This document shows positions 10,000 to 19,515 of a DNA stretch of 21,443 nt, piece after piece (position 1 is the first letter of the stretch; each line of letters opens with the position of its first letter). Origin of the DNA: Echinostoma caproni. Its lineage: Eukaryota > Platyhelminthes > Trematoda > Plagiorchiida > Echinostomatidae. The stretch lies in assembly GCA_900618425.1 (NCBI GenBank), contig UZAN01049819.1, positions 1 through 21,443 on the forward strand, given 5' to 3'. The position numbers were made by a program, and so were the translations under genes. The notes beneath the pieces were generated by a model. That model saw nothing but the letters and a program-made list of their open reading frames with translations. It was not told where the DNA came from and did not search any database.

Positions 10000-10544
10000 C
10001 TTAGAAATGTAAGTGGCCAAAAGAAACTTTTTCTCTTATACAAGATTGGGTGTATTCATTCCAGATGTGCTCACCAAAATGTTTTTCGTACCCAGTAGAC
10101 ATACTGCCTGGTGCTCGTTAACTCATTTCTCAACATTATCACTTGACAATCGATGTGTGGGCTGATTCACTTTCGTGTTTGCTAGCATTTTGATGCGCGT
10201 AACAGTTTTATCAACATACAAACTCGTGACGGAACACACTCGTTGTGGCTGGAAATCAAACCAGATTGCCGACGGCGCTTACGATGAAGCAACCTCCCAC
10301 TCTATCCTAATTAAGTTATTTAGATACCGACTCCGATTTATCTTAAGAAGCGGATCGTTTTCTAAAATTATTTTTGGGCTACACTTTTTATGTCAGTGCT
10401 GGTGTTGTTAACCGGTTGATATATTTATGCTCGATAAATTTGCCAACCTCTTTACTATTTGGAGTGTACATTGACTTGACACGATTTGACCGGGAGAAAA
10501 TGCTGTTGTGTCAAGCGACAGACACTAATGTCAAAGACAGAGTT
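10000..10544. other. Non-coding stretch
   Basis: No protein-like frame recognised; the plus frames at 10175-10411 and 10374-10610 look like chance, the latter overlapping the mariner end. Confidence 0.45.
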
Positions 10545-11545
10545 ATTCTCCCGTGTTCAAACCCTTTGATGAAACAGCTTGGCCATACCGAAGCATGTAA
10601 CCGTTTATGAAGGCCTTCAGTGCAGTTGTTGGGGACTCGTATCGAATCCCAGGTATCGAGGGTTTTTCATTTGGAAACCAAAAAGTCACGCAGCCATTTC
10701 AGGATTATAGGGTGAATGACTAGCCTCCTGGATGCGTCGTCTGGCCAGAAAAGCGTCAAAGACTTGGGATCCGTGGGCAGTGCGTTGTCATAGCGCAGCA
10801 GGTTCCCTCGTGCTCGAGCCCTTGGACGAAGCCTGGCAACATCGGCTAGCACTTTCGGCAAACAGTGAGTGGCATACCAGTCTCCGGTGATTGTGCTTTG
10901 CTGTACAAGAGGTACATCAGCCACCTGATCGTTTTGGCCATGAACACAGACACCATCTGCTGGGCCCCACTGCACTCGCGTCGGAATTTCTGAGGAGGCG
11001 CCCTACCAAGAGGCGTCCAACTAGCCGACTGTTGCTTTGTTTCTCAGTTGAATCTGTTTACCCAGATCTCGTCCCCGCTGTTGATCTCCCAAGCTGTATT
11101 GGAAATCCCACCAGCAAAAGTGGCATGATACCGCACCGATTCACCCGAACTGCCTTCTGTTCTCCAATGAGCTGATGGTGTACCCAGCGTACACAAATTG
11201 TTCTGAAACCGAGCTCCTTATGTAAGATAGTCTGGACCGATCTCGGCTTTCACCAGCTGTGCCAATGTTACCCGTGCATCATCCTACACCATCGCTCGCA
11301 CAGCAGAAATGTTGTTCACCGTGATGGCATCTACAGATCGTCCACACCGTCTCATCATCCGGGGACCACCTGCCACGCATGAATTTCGCAAACCACTCCA
11401 ACACAGTGCTTCTCGAAGGCGCGTCACCACCAAAGTCAGTTAGCTGCTGTGGCTTCTGCTGCCGCATGAAACCACGTTTGTAGTTGTAGAAAATCATCAC
11501 CTTCCAGCAACATCGACTAAGTCACTCATGACTTGTGAGCTGTGA
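10545..11545 (-). pseudogene. DD34D mariner transposase pseudogene
   Basis: A mariner-family cut-and-paste transposase, broken by frameshifts and stops. N-terminal HTH region: MIFYNYKRGF then APSRSTVLEWFAKFMRG (11390-11500). Then a linker with RVTLAQLVKAEIG. The first catalytic Asp is in GDEIWV (11071-11073), followed after an in-frame stop by ETKQQSASW. DWYATHCLPKV follows, and the second Asp is in LLRYDNA (10787-10789), about 95 residues after the first. The PYSPDLAPCDFF block survives as HPYNPEMAA with a frameshift through the third Asp, at the 34-residue spacing of DD34D mariners. A C-terminal VWPSCFIKGFEHG resembles the usual VWxKCFxxWxxR end. Total length, about 1 kb, equals an intact mariner gene. 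Terminal inverted repeats were not found with confidence. Confidence 0.9.
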
Positions 11546-12500
11546 TCGGCTGTTGATATTTGTTTCTCAGTTTCAATCAATAAACAATATTCACAATAGG
11601 TTACAGTTCACGTTTTCCTTTTTAGCTCATCGCACCCCGTACGTGTATTGGGTATCCGGAAACGTTTTACTCAGTCCTCGCGTTCGGTCGTAACAACGAT
11701 CATGAACCGATCGTATGATTGAGATAATGAACAGTCAAAGTTTTCACCATGTACAATCGATTCAGGTTTGATGACGCATACGAATGAATGGTTACGATAC
11801 AATATGCAAATCACCCGGATCACGTTCATATTGGTTGATCTGGAATGACTTAATTATCGTATACTGGTTAGCACTTGTGTTCCAAATTGGCCGATAATCA
11901 AGCGGTTCATATCACGTTGGTCACCAGTACAATTCGTTCTCCTTCTGACCGAATTAGTTTTCTCAACAGGTTCGTTTACAGATGACGGAGGACGATATTC
12001 TGATGTTGAAAATAAAACTAACCCATTGACCTCGTTGGGACTGGAGCCAACGCATTGATGCTCATTTGTTTATGTACGAAGTCACATCGACAGCACTACA
12101 CAAATAAATGAGCACATGATTTCGTACGATCGATTTCGGTGGATTCTAGAGTAGATCTGTTAGGGCTGAGCACTTGCCCAGAATTCGGTAGATTTCGCGT
12201 CTATCTGTAGATTGGGCGTGCGATCTAACAATGACAAACGGAGTACTGTCGTTGAGGCTTCTTAGATCAGCTATGAGGTGCTTCTCCGGTGTCGCAGTAC
12301 AGGTGAATTTCATAAATCGGTTGGAATCCCCACTGGTGGGTGGTACGGATCATTTCACAATTTGAACATAAGGAAATCAATTTTCCCCGAATAGTCGATA
12401 ACTAACTAAATGGAGATAAAAGTGCATGGCCGTTTTGTTTCTGGTTTAGTTAACAGCTCAAAACATGGCATATTCTTGGTGAGATAATTCTGTAATTAGG
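11546..12500. other. Non-coding stretch, possible mariner flank
   Basis: 11546-11640 is likely the untranslated 5' part of the mariner. A minus frame at about 12150-12310 has protein-like runs (ADLRSLNDSTPFVIV, STDRREIYRILG) but no recognised family. At 12059-12117 an imperfect hairpin is formed by gctcatttgttta and aaataaatgagc. Confidence 0.4.
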
Positions 12501-12678
12501 TCACTGGGAAGCCTTCGTCTTCCTATCCATGCGCTTCATTGCTCGCTTCACGTGACTCTTTTTTGAACTACGGCAAGTGCATTGTCCGTATACATATCGC
12601 TCCATGTTTTGTTCCATTTCCAGGGCTGAAAGCATGGACAAGTCACGCAAAGGGAATTGTTGAACTAGATTATTCAAT
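12501..12678 (-). CDS. Candidate terminal exon, unassigned basic C-terminus
   Basis: On the minus strand a possible branch site (tcaactaacg) and acceptor (tactttgtattgatttcaag) precede 178 nt. The first base completes a codon, then 58 sense codons and TGA follow. The peptide reads LNNLVQQFPLRDLSMLSALE, then MEQNMERYVYG, a CTC pair, and a basic tail (KKSHVKRAMKRMDRKTK). The composition is convincingly protein-like with a lysine/arginine-rich end. No AATAAA was noticed soon after the stop. On the opposite strand an equally good acceptor (gttttgttccatttccag, ending near 12625) also opens a frame, so the strand is uncertain. Confidence 0.3.
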
Positions 12679-12831
12679 CTTGAAATCAATACAAAGTACC
12701 GAATGCATTACAATTGTTCGTTAGTTGATTGCATTGCAATGTATTATGCATTATATTTGAATGAACAGGATATGATTTTGTGCTTTGTAATCACGTCAAT
12801 ACACTTGTTAAATGCTTTTTGTACATTTCAG

Positions 12832-12854
12832 GAGTCTCATTGTAATTGGAATCG
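12832..12854 (+). CDS. Candidate 23-nt micro-exon
   Basis: The acceptor gctttttgtacatttcag is immediately followed by 23 nt and then a consensus donor (atcg|gtaagt). The insert reads ESHCNWN or SLIVIGI depending on frame. Both sites are near-perfect, but a sequence this short can arise by chance and its length is not a multiple of three. Confidence 0.25.
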
Positions 12855-13907
12855 GTAAGTGGAGTTGAACTTTTACTTTTAAACTTAGTAATTTTTGTAT
12901 GCTTTTAACGTTTGTTCACGATAATTGAATAACTGCATGTGTGCGCCTGCCAGGGACTTAGAAGATTAAACGAAATTTTAGCGTCTCGCGACGTTTGTCT
13001 TCTTTCTGTTTTAATGAAATGAATAAAGGGAACTCAATGTTCCAAGACCTTTTCATCTCTTCACCACATGCACATCGATCAGTCGAAGAATAGTTATTCT
13101 GGTATTACTCCTAAGCGGTTTTATTTTAAGTATGATATAATTTAAACCAGTTTTCAGGCAGCTAAATATGACTAGATAGAATGTGTCATGAAACGCTGCC
13201 TGTTGTTGTCGTTGTTGTTGCGTTCTTGTTGTTGTATTTTCGGGGTTGGGTGTCTAGTGGTTCTGGTATTTGAGTACGTGACCATTAGGCCAATATGCAA
13301 ACGATCAACGTCCGAAATGACGAGAGTTGCTGTGCGGACCCGTGGATTATCTTGGCTCTGAAAGAAAATGCTTAGAGCGAGTACCTGTTTTGAGTTCTAG
13401 TCTTCTGGTNGTTGAAAAAAAGTTGACGTACTGCTGAAGTTGTTTACCTGATGTTGGTGTACCTTCCCTCTCCCCATTTGACACCGCTCGTCAGTTTGCA
13501 AACATCAACCCAAGGCGCTGTGATAACGTTTCTTGAACTAGATCAAGGTTTTATTCACTATAACTTGTCGAAAGTGCTACAAATTCATCCTATTGGGTGC
13601 ACAAAGCTTTACTTCACTTGATTTGATTTGACTTGATGCATAGTTTTTTGGTTTTATTAATTCCTTTTTTGGAATACATTGTGATAGCATTTTCAGGAAG
13701 GGAGAAGCGGCTAATCAGTCAACCCAAAAATGTCAAAAATAATCAGTAATCAGTACGGTTTACAATTCGTCGGTCCACGAATCGGATGTCGAATTGAGAA
13801 AATATCCACGAATTGAGTCATCAAACATTACCATGTTTTTCTTTCAAATTCAGTCAAGTACATTAAATGGTAAAACGACTTCATTGATCAATTCATTCCA
13901 CTTCAAG
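12855..13907. other. Non-coding stretch
   Basis: Holds a TTG microsatellite and an assembly N at 13410; nothing else recognised. Confidence 0.5.
13200..13237. repeat. Imperfect TTG microsatellite
   Basis: Repeated tgt/ttg triplets interrupted by single-base changes. Confidence 0.85.
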
Positions 13908-13994
13908 CACGAAGACATTTATTGCTATTTGGGATTGTAATTGAGTTTGGCATTTCCGTCGGTGCTGCTGGTCCTATTGCTAATATTGTTATGA
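13908..13994 (+). CDS. Candidate exon encoding a membrane segment
   Basis: The acceptor attcattccacttcaag is followed by 87 nt in which two bases complete a codon and 28 codons stay open. It ends at ATGA with gtaaat as a usable donor. The peptide includes LLLFGIVIEFGISVGAAGPI, a plausible transmembrane helix with small-residue packing and a proline, as in transporters. Translation also stays open past the donor (SKYLIDNRPPASF) to a stop near 14055. No family could be named. The exon ends with one base over, compatible with the candidate at 14495. Confidence 0.3.
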
Positions 13995-14494
13995 GTAAAT
14001 ACCTCATCGATAATCGTCCCCCAGCGTCCTTCTCGATAATCACCTCCGTTGATTGAGCTAATTTTTTTTGTTGCGGTAATCATTAAAAGTATATATATGT
14101 GATACCGACTACGATCATATCTCTAGACAAATTCCCTAACAGCTTCGCATCCTCTCTGGAGCTTTGTTACCAAACATCCTAATGTTTTGCAAACCGCATG
14201 AAATTGCACATCATCAACATTGTCAGCCACGGCATACATCTCGATCGGATACGAAAATGATGAGTCAACTGGAGTATAAATCCAGTGCACCCTAAACAAG
14301 AATCTGTGAGGATCAACAAACTTGGGAGGAGTATATAAGCCATTAGTTTAGTCATTTTCTAGCTGGATTGTATTCGATTAAAACGGATTGGTTACTCCAG
14401 AGGGAAGGTCTTTTAGGGTAAAACTAATCAATATATACGTGCTTCAGGCAGTATGCATATGTTTCTGCTCCTCCATTTATACTCGGCAGATAAG
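13995..14494. other. Non-coding stretch
   Basis: Would be an intron if the flanking candidates are exons. Nothing else recognised. Confidence 0.35.
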
Positions 14495-14598
14495 GCATGT
14501 TGTGGGAAGGGTTTTCTGTCGAGGGACTCAACGCCACACCCGTCTCCCTAGAACTTCACGAATTGGGCTACTTCAAATCCATTGTGACTATGGTGTTT
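14495..14598 (+). CDS. Candidate exon, unassigned
   Basis: After a pyrimidine-rich run (tttctgctcctccatttatactc) the second AG (gataag) opens 104 nt: two bases complete a codon, then 34 codons reading MLWEGFSVEGLNATPVSLE and HELGYFKSIVTMVF, ending TTT with gtaagg as a good donor. The nearer AG (cggcag) would put translation in another frame that is also open in one phase, which weakens the call. No family recognised. Confidence 0.22.
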
Positions 14599-15165
14599 GT
14601 AAGGTTAATCTTTGTTTAGGCTGAGGTATGCAATGGAAAGGGTGATTTGATTGGTATGGTATGAATACGAGAAGTCTAAACCAATTAAAAATAACTGTTA
14701 GATCGAACAGCATAAACTGATTAATATTACCATTTGATGAATAAAAATCGATCTTGTCAAGCGTTTTCAAACAGTTAGTGCCGTGGTGATATCGCTACAC
14801 AAGTCCACCAACGAGTCGCACTATAGAATGAGAATTTTAGGCAGTTCAGAAAAAATTGAATAATTTAATATAAATTGACCATGGCGGGGCCTTTGGATTC
14901 GGTAACGCTGTTTCAAAATTCAGTTCACCGGATTATTACTATCTACCCCAGTTAGTGAGTGTTATTTTTTGGAGTAAATTCTTTCCGTTATCTTACCTAC
15001 AGTAAGTGTGCAATTAACCATACCCGTCACTTTGGCTGCTTAGTTTGCAATGGTGTAGTAAAGCAACTTCTTGACTTGAATGAATTTGACTCGAATTTTT
15101 AATACCATAGTTATCCTACTGAAAACATAGTGTTATACTTCATTAAAGGACGTTATTATGTATAT
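14599..15165. other. Non-coding stretch
   Basis: An acceptor-like tct...ttacctacag ends near 15001 but no exon follows. Nothing else recognised. Confidence 0.45.
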
Positions 15166-15590
15166 TTTCCGATTTAAGATGTCCGAATATCATTTCAAGA
15201 TGTCATGTTGCCAGGTTGATAATACGATATTGTGATTGCTCCATCGTTTCACATTGTCTTGTACTATTTGTGATGCTCTTGTTGTCACGTCCAGTCCATC
15301 CGTGTGGTGAAGGCACGCCTAATGTACAGTCTTAGTTCACTGGGCCTGCTAAAGACTCGGGGTCGTAGACAAGGTGTAGTTTTTCGCTCGGGTTAGCTGG
15401 GCAAGCACCAGGTCCATTCTTGCGACTGAACTGTTCGACGGATCGATAAATGAACCCGATCGATCGTGAGATTTTCGGGCCGGCATAGAAGAATAATTTC
15501 TGAATCCGATGCTGCTTAAGTGTCGGTACAGAATCAACACAAGAGAATCAGTTATGGAACGATGCGCCATCTGGGGAATTCGGAAGCGTA
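15166..15590 (+). repeat. Repeat A copy 1, left arm of a large inverted repeat
   Basis: From gatttaagatgtc onward this segment is the reverse complement of about 16318-16720. By eye the only differences over roughly 390 bp are near the outer edge (gtccg against gtctg and the flanking AT-rich bases). Landmarks are ctcgggttagctgggcaagc and gaacccgatcgatcgtgag. Near-identity stops at about 15572 (gatgcg), although weaker similarity to the family continues for about 20 bp. No pol III boxes or coding frame explain it; the open frames within it are by-products of its composition. Confidence 0.93.
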
Positions 15591-15645
15591 ACAGGCAATA
15601 ACAGTTTTGCTTAGTAAATTGTTGAGGGCGCCTCATAACTGCACA

Positions 15646-16045
15646 TTTTACAAGATGCTGAGGTATCTGCCATCTGACCTATAGAAACTATAGTTTGGTT
15701 CCAACATGACGGTGCCCCGCCACACACTGTTCTGGAGGTGAGGAGTTTCCTCCATTGGGAATTTCACTGCCTACGGATTGTCCAAAAAGGACTGAAGGGA
15801 TGGCCTCCTTGGTCACCTGATCTGTCTCCCTTGAACTTCTTCCAGTGGGAATATCTAATGAGAACAGTTTATTCTCAAAAACCGAGAATGATCGAGGAGC
15901 TGAACCATAGTATCGTCGAACAGCGCTAAAGTATACCAACTTCTACCATTCTGAATGTGGAAGAAAACTACCTTCGCCGTATTTTGCTATACAAGCAGCA
16001 GGATGGAAAATATACTGAACAACTTTTGGGAAATAAATATGCATT
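15646..16045 (+). pseudogene. C-terminal half of a DD41D mariner-like transposase
   Basis: The frame carries WFQHDGAPPHT (catalytic Asp at 15708-15710), then WPPWSPDLSPLNFF and VYSQKPRMIEELN. After an in-frame TAA (15927-15929) it continues as NVEENYLRRIL to a C-terminal DGKYTEQLL. There are 41 residues between the Asp of HDGAPPH and the final catalytic position, which places it in the DD41D (Visitor-like) group of the Tc1/mariner superfamily. That last position is Asn (15834-15836) instead of Asp. The N-terminal half (DNA-binding domain and first Asp) is absent, replaced by the left arm of the inverted repeat. It lies in the spacer between the two arms. It is dead by truncation, stop and loss of a catalytic residue. 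Confidence 0.88.
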
Positions 16046-16196
16046 TTCCATAATATTTGTTCTATCCTACGGACTTCTATCCTCGACGTAGTTAGCAAAA
16101 TCGTTCAACGCGGAAAAAGCCAGTTGGTAAAATATAAAGAAGAGTTTTGCGTTGGCCTATATTAGTTGATATTGTAGTCCGTACTTAACACAAGTT

Positions 16197-16726
16197 CAAA
16201 GTTTTGTTATGCTTATCCATTTACCGAACCCCCTTAGAAAAATAGTGCGTGTATCTTAGGCGAGTGAAACGTTGGCATCATCGCTTAAACTTTTTCCATT
16301 CCTAATTTCCCACATGCGCATCGTTCCATAACTGATTCTCTTGTGTTGATTCTGTACCGACACTTAAGCAGCATCGGATTCAGAAATTATTCTTCTATGC
16401 CGGCCCGAAAATCTCACGATCGATCGGGTTCATTTATCGATCCGTCGAACAGTTCAGTCGCAAGAATGGACCTGGTGCTTGCCCAGCTAACCCGAGCGAA
16501 AAACTACACCTTGTCTACGACCCCGAGTCTTTAGCAGGCCCAGTGAACTAAGACTGTACATTAGGCGTGCCTTCACCACACGGATGGACTGGACGTGACA
16601 ACAAGAGCATCACAAATAGTACAAGACAATGTGAAACGATGGAGCAATCACAATATCGTATTATCAACCTGGCAACATGACATCTTGAAATGATATTCAG
16701 ACATCTTAAATTGAAAAATATATAGA
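16197..16726 (-). repeat. Repeat A copy 2, right arm of the inverted repeat
   Basis: The part from 16318 outward mirrors the left arm almost base for base. The inner part, 16197-16318, is missing from the left arm but is shared with the third copy (about 20890-21035), including gtgcgtgtatctta and tttaccgaaccc. This copy therefore carries more of the family than the left arm does. Confidence 0.93.
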
Positions 16727-16768
16727 AATACACAAAACCTCTACCACCGTACTTACTGTATTATTCAC

Positions 16769-16959
16769 CTGCGAAATAATTCTCATCGAACCATACACTC
16801 CCTGTACTGACCTCAGGATGAACGGAGTTCCCCCTATATTCACAAAGTGGTTTGCGAAGATGCGTTGTGTCATATTGTGTATAGACATAGTGTTGTATCT
16901 CACCATAATCTTTCACTGAACCTGGTTCCACGATGTGTATCGTATCCCAACGATCCCAG
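16769..16959 (-). CDS. Candidate 191-nt internal exon, unassigned
   Basis: On the minus strand, tggtctttaag is a possible acceptor and ttcgcag|gtgaat a strong donor. Between them one base completes a codon, 63 codons stay open and one base is left over. The peptide starts WDRWDTIHIVEPGSVKDYGE, continues with YTQYDTTHLRKPLCEYRG and ends near STGSVWFDENYFA. Rich in aromatic, charged and glycine residues and low in Leu/Ser runs, it looks more like real protein than any other unassigned frame here. I could not name a domain. It sits just outside the right arm of the inverted repeat. An alternative acceptor (accaataaag) would add about 27 nt. Confidence 0.38.
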
Positions 16960-17391
16960 CTTAAAGACCATTGCAAGCAATGCAAGCCTTTATTGGTAGT
17001 TCCAGTCAAACGTGAATCGAGAAATAGAGAAACGTATGATATTTATGGGGTTGCTCACTGTCTAGTCCTTTTTTCGGAATCGGGGTTACGAAGGGATTGA
17101 TGGATAGAAGCCCAAACCTGGTTGCCGTCTTCCGTCCGTTAGGCTGACGACTACGTGTAACCAGGTCTACTGAGAAAACACCGGCACCTCCTCACGATGG
17201 CGGCTGATACCATTTCATTTCAGATACAAACTGTAAGAGTTCTCAGGGGAAGGTTAGGCTTTCCCTGACACGCAGTGATCACTTGATCAACTATTCGAGG
17301 GACCGATTGGGTGATATGTGTGAACCGGTGGATGAATTCATAATGCCACAATTTTTCGTCTTATTTTACCTTTTTCTCTGTTCTAAACTAA
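16960..17391. other. Non-coding stretch
   Basis: Nothing recognised. Confidence 0.4.
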
Positions 17392-17649
17392 ATGAATTTG
17401 GCTATGCTACCATTGTTTATTAAGTCCTATGGTTTGATCATCGTTATTGCTCGATTTATTATATTTTTGCGACCTAAAATTGTTAAAGCAGTACCAAGCA
17501 TTGATGAATCCTCACCATGTATAGTGGAAACAAAAGCACACACTGTTGAGACCAAGGAGCTTTGTTCCTCGTTATGTTTTGACAGCGTAATACTGCCTGA
17601 AATACCGCGCACTTTGTGTAAATTGCCGTTCAGCTCTGTTTCGTCTTAG
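17392..17649 (+). CDS. Small open frame with a hydrophobic N-terminus
   Basis: 85 codons from ATG to TAG. Residues about 5-27 are hydrophobic (MLPLFIKSYGLIIVIARFII), followed by a basic RPK. The rest is Ser/Thr/Val/Cys-rich (SIDESSPCIVETKAHTVETK, then two Cys and a Ser-rich end). This could be a small membrane-anchored or secreted protein, a last exon (a pyrimidine run tttacctttttctctgttct precedes it), or chance. There is no recognised family and the Kozak context is poor. The opposite strand is also open for 61 codons. Confidence 0.18.
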   Translation: MNLAMLPLFIKSYGLIIVIARFIIFLRPKIVKAVPSIDESSPCIVETKAHTVETKELCSSLCFDSVILPEIPRTLCKLPFSSVSS

Positions 17650-18099
17650 CTAGGTACTGTACCAAAAACACCTGTCTGACTGGTCTTTGATAGAAGACAA
17701 AATACTTTAATCTCGGAAATGCATGCTTTTTTCAACATATTTCCCATTTGGTAATCAGAAAGGCAATCAAATGCGAATAAGTTCATTTTCACAGTTTCGT
17801 TTTCGGGTATTTACGGTGACATGCACATTTAAGTACAAAATAGATTGAAATGTAGGTTGATGAATAAATTGAAAACAATTTGGATTAATTAATTCGTAAA
17901 ATGATTGGAAACCGAAAAGCTTTAACGTACAGGGTGGATAGGGAGGGAGATGGGGCTCACGGGTCATGTTCGTGGAGTTATGTTAGCCTTAGCATGACGA
18001 GACTGGTCGCAATTCCTGATGTCATCATCTTGTGATGGAGGTCACGATCCGTTTATTAATCTAATGACCACCTCTTCTGCTATTGTTCATTGGCGTTGT
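17650..18099. other. Non-coding stretch
   Basis: Nothing recognised; likely flank of the Penelope-like fragment. Confidence 0.4.
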
Positions 18100-18900
18100 T
18101 GCATGAGATTTGGTTCATTTGAGGGTACTCAGTAATTGATTTTGAAATTGTCCTTGCCAAAATGGTACACTATTTCTACGAGACTGGCTACGGCCGCGGT
18201 TATTGCTGTTTTCGTGCGACTTGTGTACAGTCAGATTGTCATTTTTTAGTTCACTGTGATAACTGCCCCGTCGTTTCACCCACGTAACTCATCACACGGG
18301 TGCAATTAAATGAACGGGTAACCACTAGTGAGTTGAGAACGTGCAGTTTAGCTTTGATATCCGAACGTATTAATGGATTGATGATAAATGTTATGCTTAG
18401 AATAATGACTGTACAAGCGAGGTTATTTGCCTTTTCTAGTTGTTGTTTCAGTACTTTGAAATGCAATTGTTAGAACAGCTCTCTCTTCCCTCGACTGTCA
18501 TAGTTTCTAGCGGTGGTATTCTTTCAATAACGTTCTTCTCAACAAACCGTTCAGGGCTTCCGTGTTTCTAAAGCGTATGCTTGATCTTGTCGAGTCTGTT
18601 CTCTATTATTCTGTTGGAACAGGTTCAAAGGACTCTGAATGTCACAAACTGTAAGATATTACTTTTTCACTAAATATGGGTGCGGCTGAGAACTTGCATC
18701 TATTGTCTGCGGTCGACTAAACGGTGTATTTACGTTCTACCTTATTCTTCAGCTTTACGCCGACAAAATGAAATTTGTTCCTTTCCTTCATCTGTAAAAT
18801 CCATAGCACTAGGGGCTTTGTTGAAAGGTTCCAGTGTTACACTAGGCAAATCATTTTGGTCAACACATTGTTTTGGTTTGGCAACCTGGATGTTGATGAC
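18100..18900 (-). pseudogene. Second Penelope-like element fragment (late RT to endonuclease)
   Basis: From high to low coordinates, the minus strand reads, across several frames: LEPFNKAPSAMDFTDEGKEQ (about 18780-18838, equivalent to the stretch just after the RT YVDD), a frameshifted VGVKLKNKVERKYTV, then ENRLDKIKHTL and KHGSPERFVEKN (about 18535-18620). KQQLEKANNL, NPLIRSDIKAKLHVLNS and the endonuclease motif SYVGETTGQLS (about 18254-18286) follow, then a weak SITEY block (about 18140). This order matches RT thumb, linker and YIG endonuclease of Penelope-like elements. The first part of RT is gone, and the catalytic YVDD position is unrecognisable or replaced. It differs in sequence from the copy at 7.5-9.7 kb, so the two are not a recent duplicate. 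The plus-strand 118-codon frame over the same bases is its antisense shadow. Confidence 0.78.
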
Positions 18901-19199
18901 CGCTTGGACAGACAGGGTAACATGCTTCCTGATTCAACGAACTCAGAGGGATCAATCCCTTTTGGTCAGTAAGGTGGTCATGAATTCACAGAATCATTTG
19001 ATTAATACACAAACACACACGGTACTGTACGCATGATTGCAGTGATAAAATATGCTTTGACTACTGCATGTAATTCGACAGGCTTTAACTGTTTACGTTC
19101 ATCAAAGATAGACCTATGGAGAACGCCATTGATAAACAATAACCGTAAATGGTTTTCTAGTTAGTTTACATAGTTAATGTCACTCATCCTTCAACGTTA

Positions 19200-19430
19200 C
19201 CCAGTTCTAAATTTTGTATTTTGTATTTTTATAGACTCTTGCGAGAACAGAAATTTTAAATGGGAATTCGTCGTGTATATAACAAATGAAGCGTGAACTG
19301 AAAAGCTCGGAAGCACTGGACAGCTGTTTCGACCTGGTTGACAGTGCGAATCCATCGACCCGGCTGGGGATCGAACCTGGGACTTCATGAGCAGAACGAA
19401 AGCATGCTACCCACCGCGCCAGACCGTTTT
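19200..19430 (-). repeat. tRNA-derived SINE
   Basis: On the minus strand a tRNA-like head at 19425-19357 carries an A-box region (tggcgcggtgggtagcatgc) and a perfect B box (ggttcgatcc, 19368-19377). An unrelated body follows, with a 3' tail of short A-rich repeats (aaaaatacaaaatacaaaat, about 19230-19205). This head-body-tail plan is typical of pol III SINEs mobilised by a LINE. Target-site duplications were not resolved. A body segment (about 19245-19280) recurs in inverted orientation at 19483-19515. Confidence 0.72.
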
Positions 19431-19482
19431 TCATTTTCCATTTACACGATATAGCACAACCCATCTTTGAAAGTTTGTTTGC

Positions 19483-19515
19483 TATATACAAGACGAATTC
19501 CCATTTGAAATTTAA
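19483..19515 (+). repeat. Inverted partner of a SINE body segment
   Basis: The string atacaagacgaattcccat at about 19487, followed by ttgaaattt, matches the reverse complement of about 19245-19280 (atacacgacgaattcccat) with few changes. The pair encloses the SINE head. It may be a scrap of a second, opposite SINE copy. Confidence 0.6.

Noticed and set aside
10891..11175. 94-codon plus frame
   Set aside because: Antisense shadow of the mariner transposase pseudogene.
15349..15636. 95-codon minus frame, and its twin at 16343-16534 on plus, as a conserved gene
   Set aside because: Their identity comes from the inverted repeat A arms. The third copy does not preserve the frame as coding sequence would.
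15688..15939. 83-codon minus frame
   Set aside because: Shadow of the DD41D transposase on the plus strand.
18680..19036. The longest open frame in the window (118 codons, plus strand) and an overlapping plus frame with FGNLDVDDRLDRQGN
   Set aside because: The complementary strand carries Penelope-like motifs over about 18535-18850, so the plus frames are antisense shadows.
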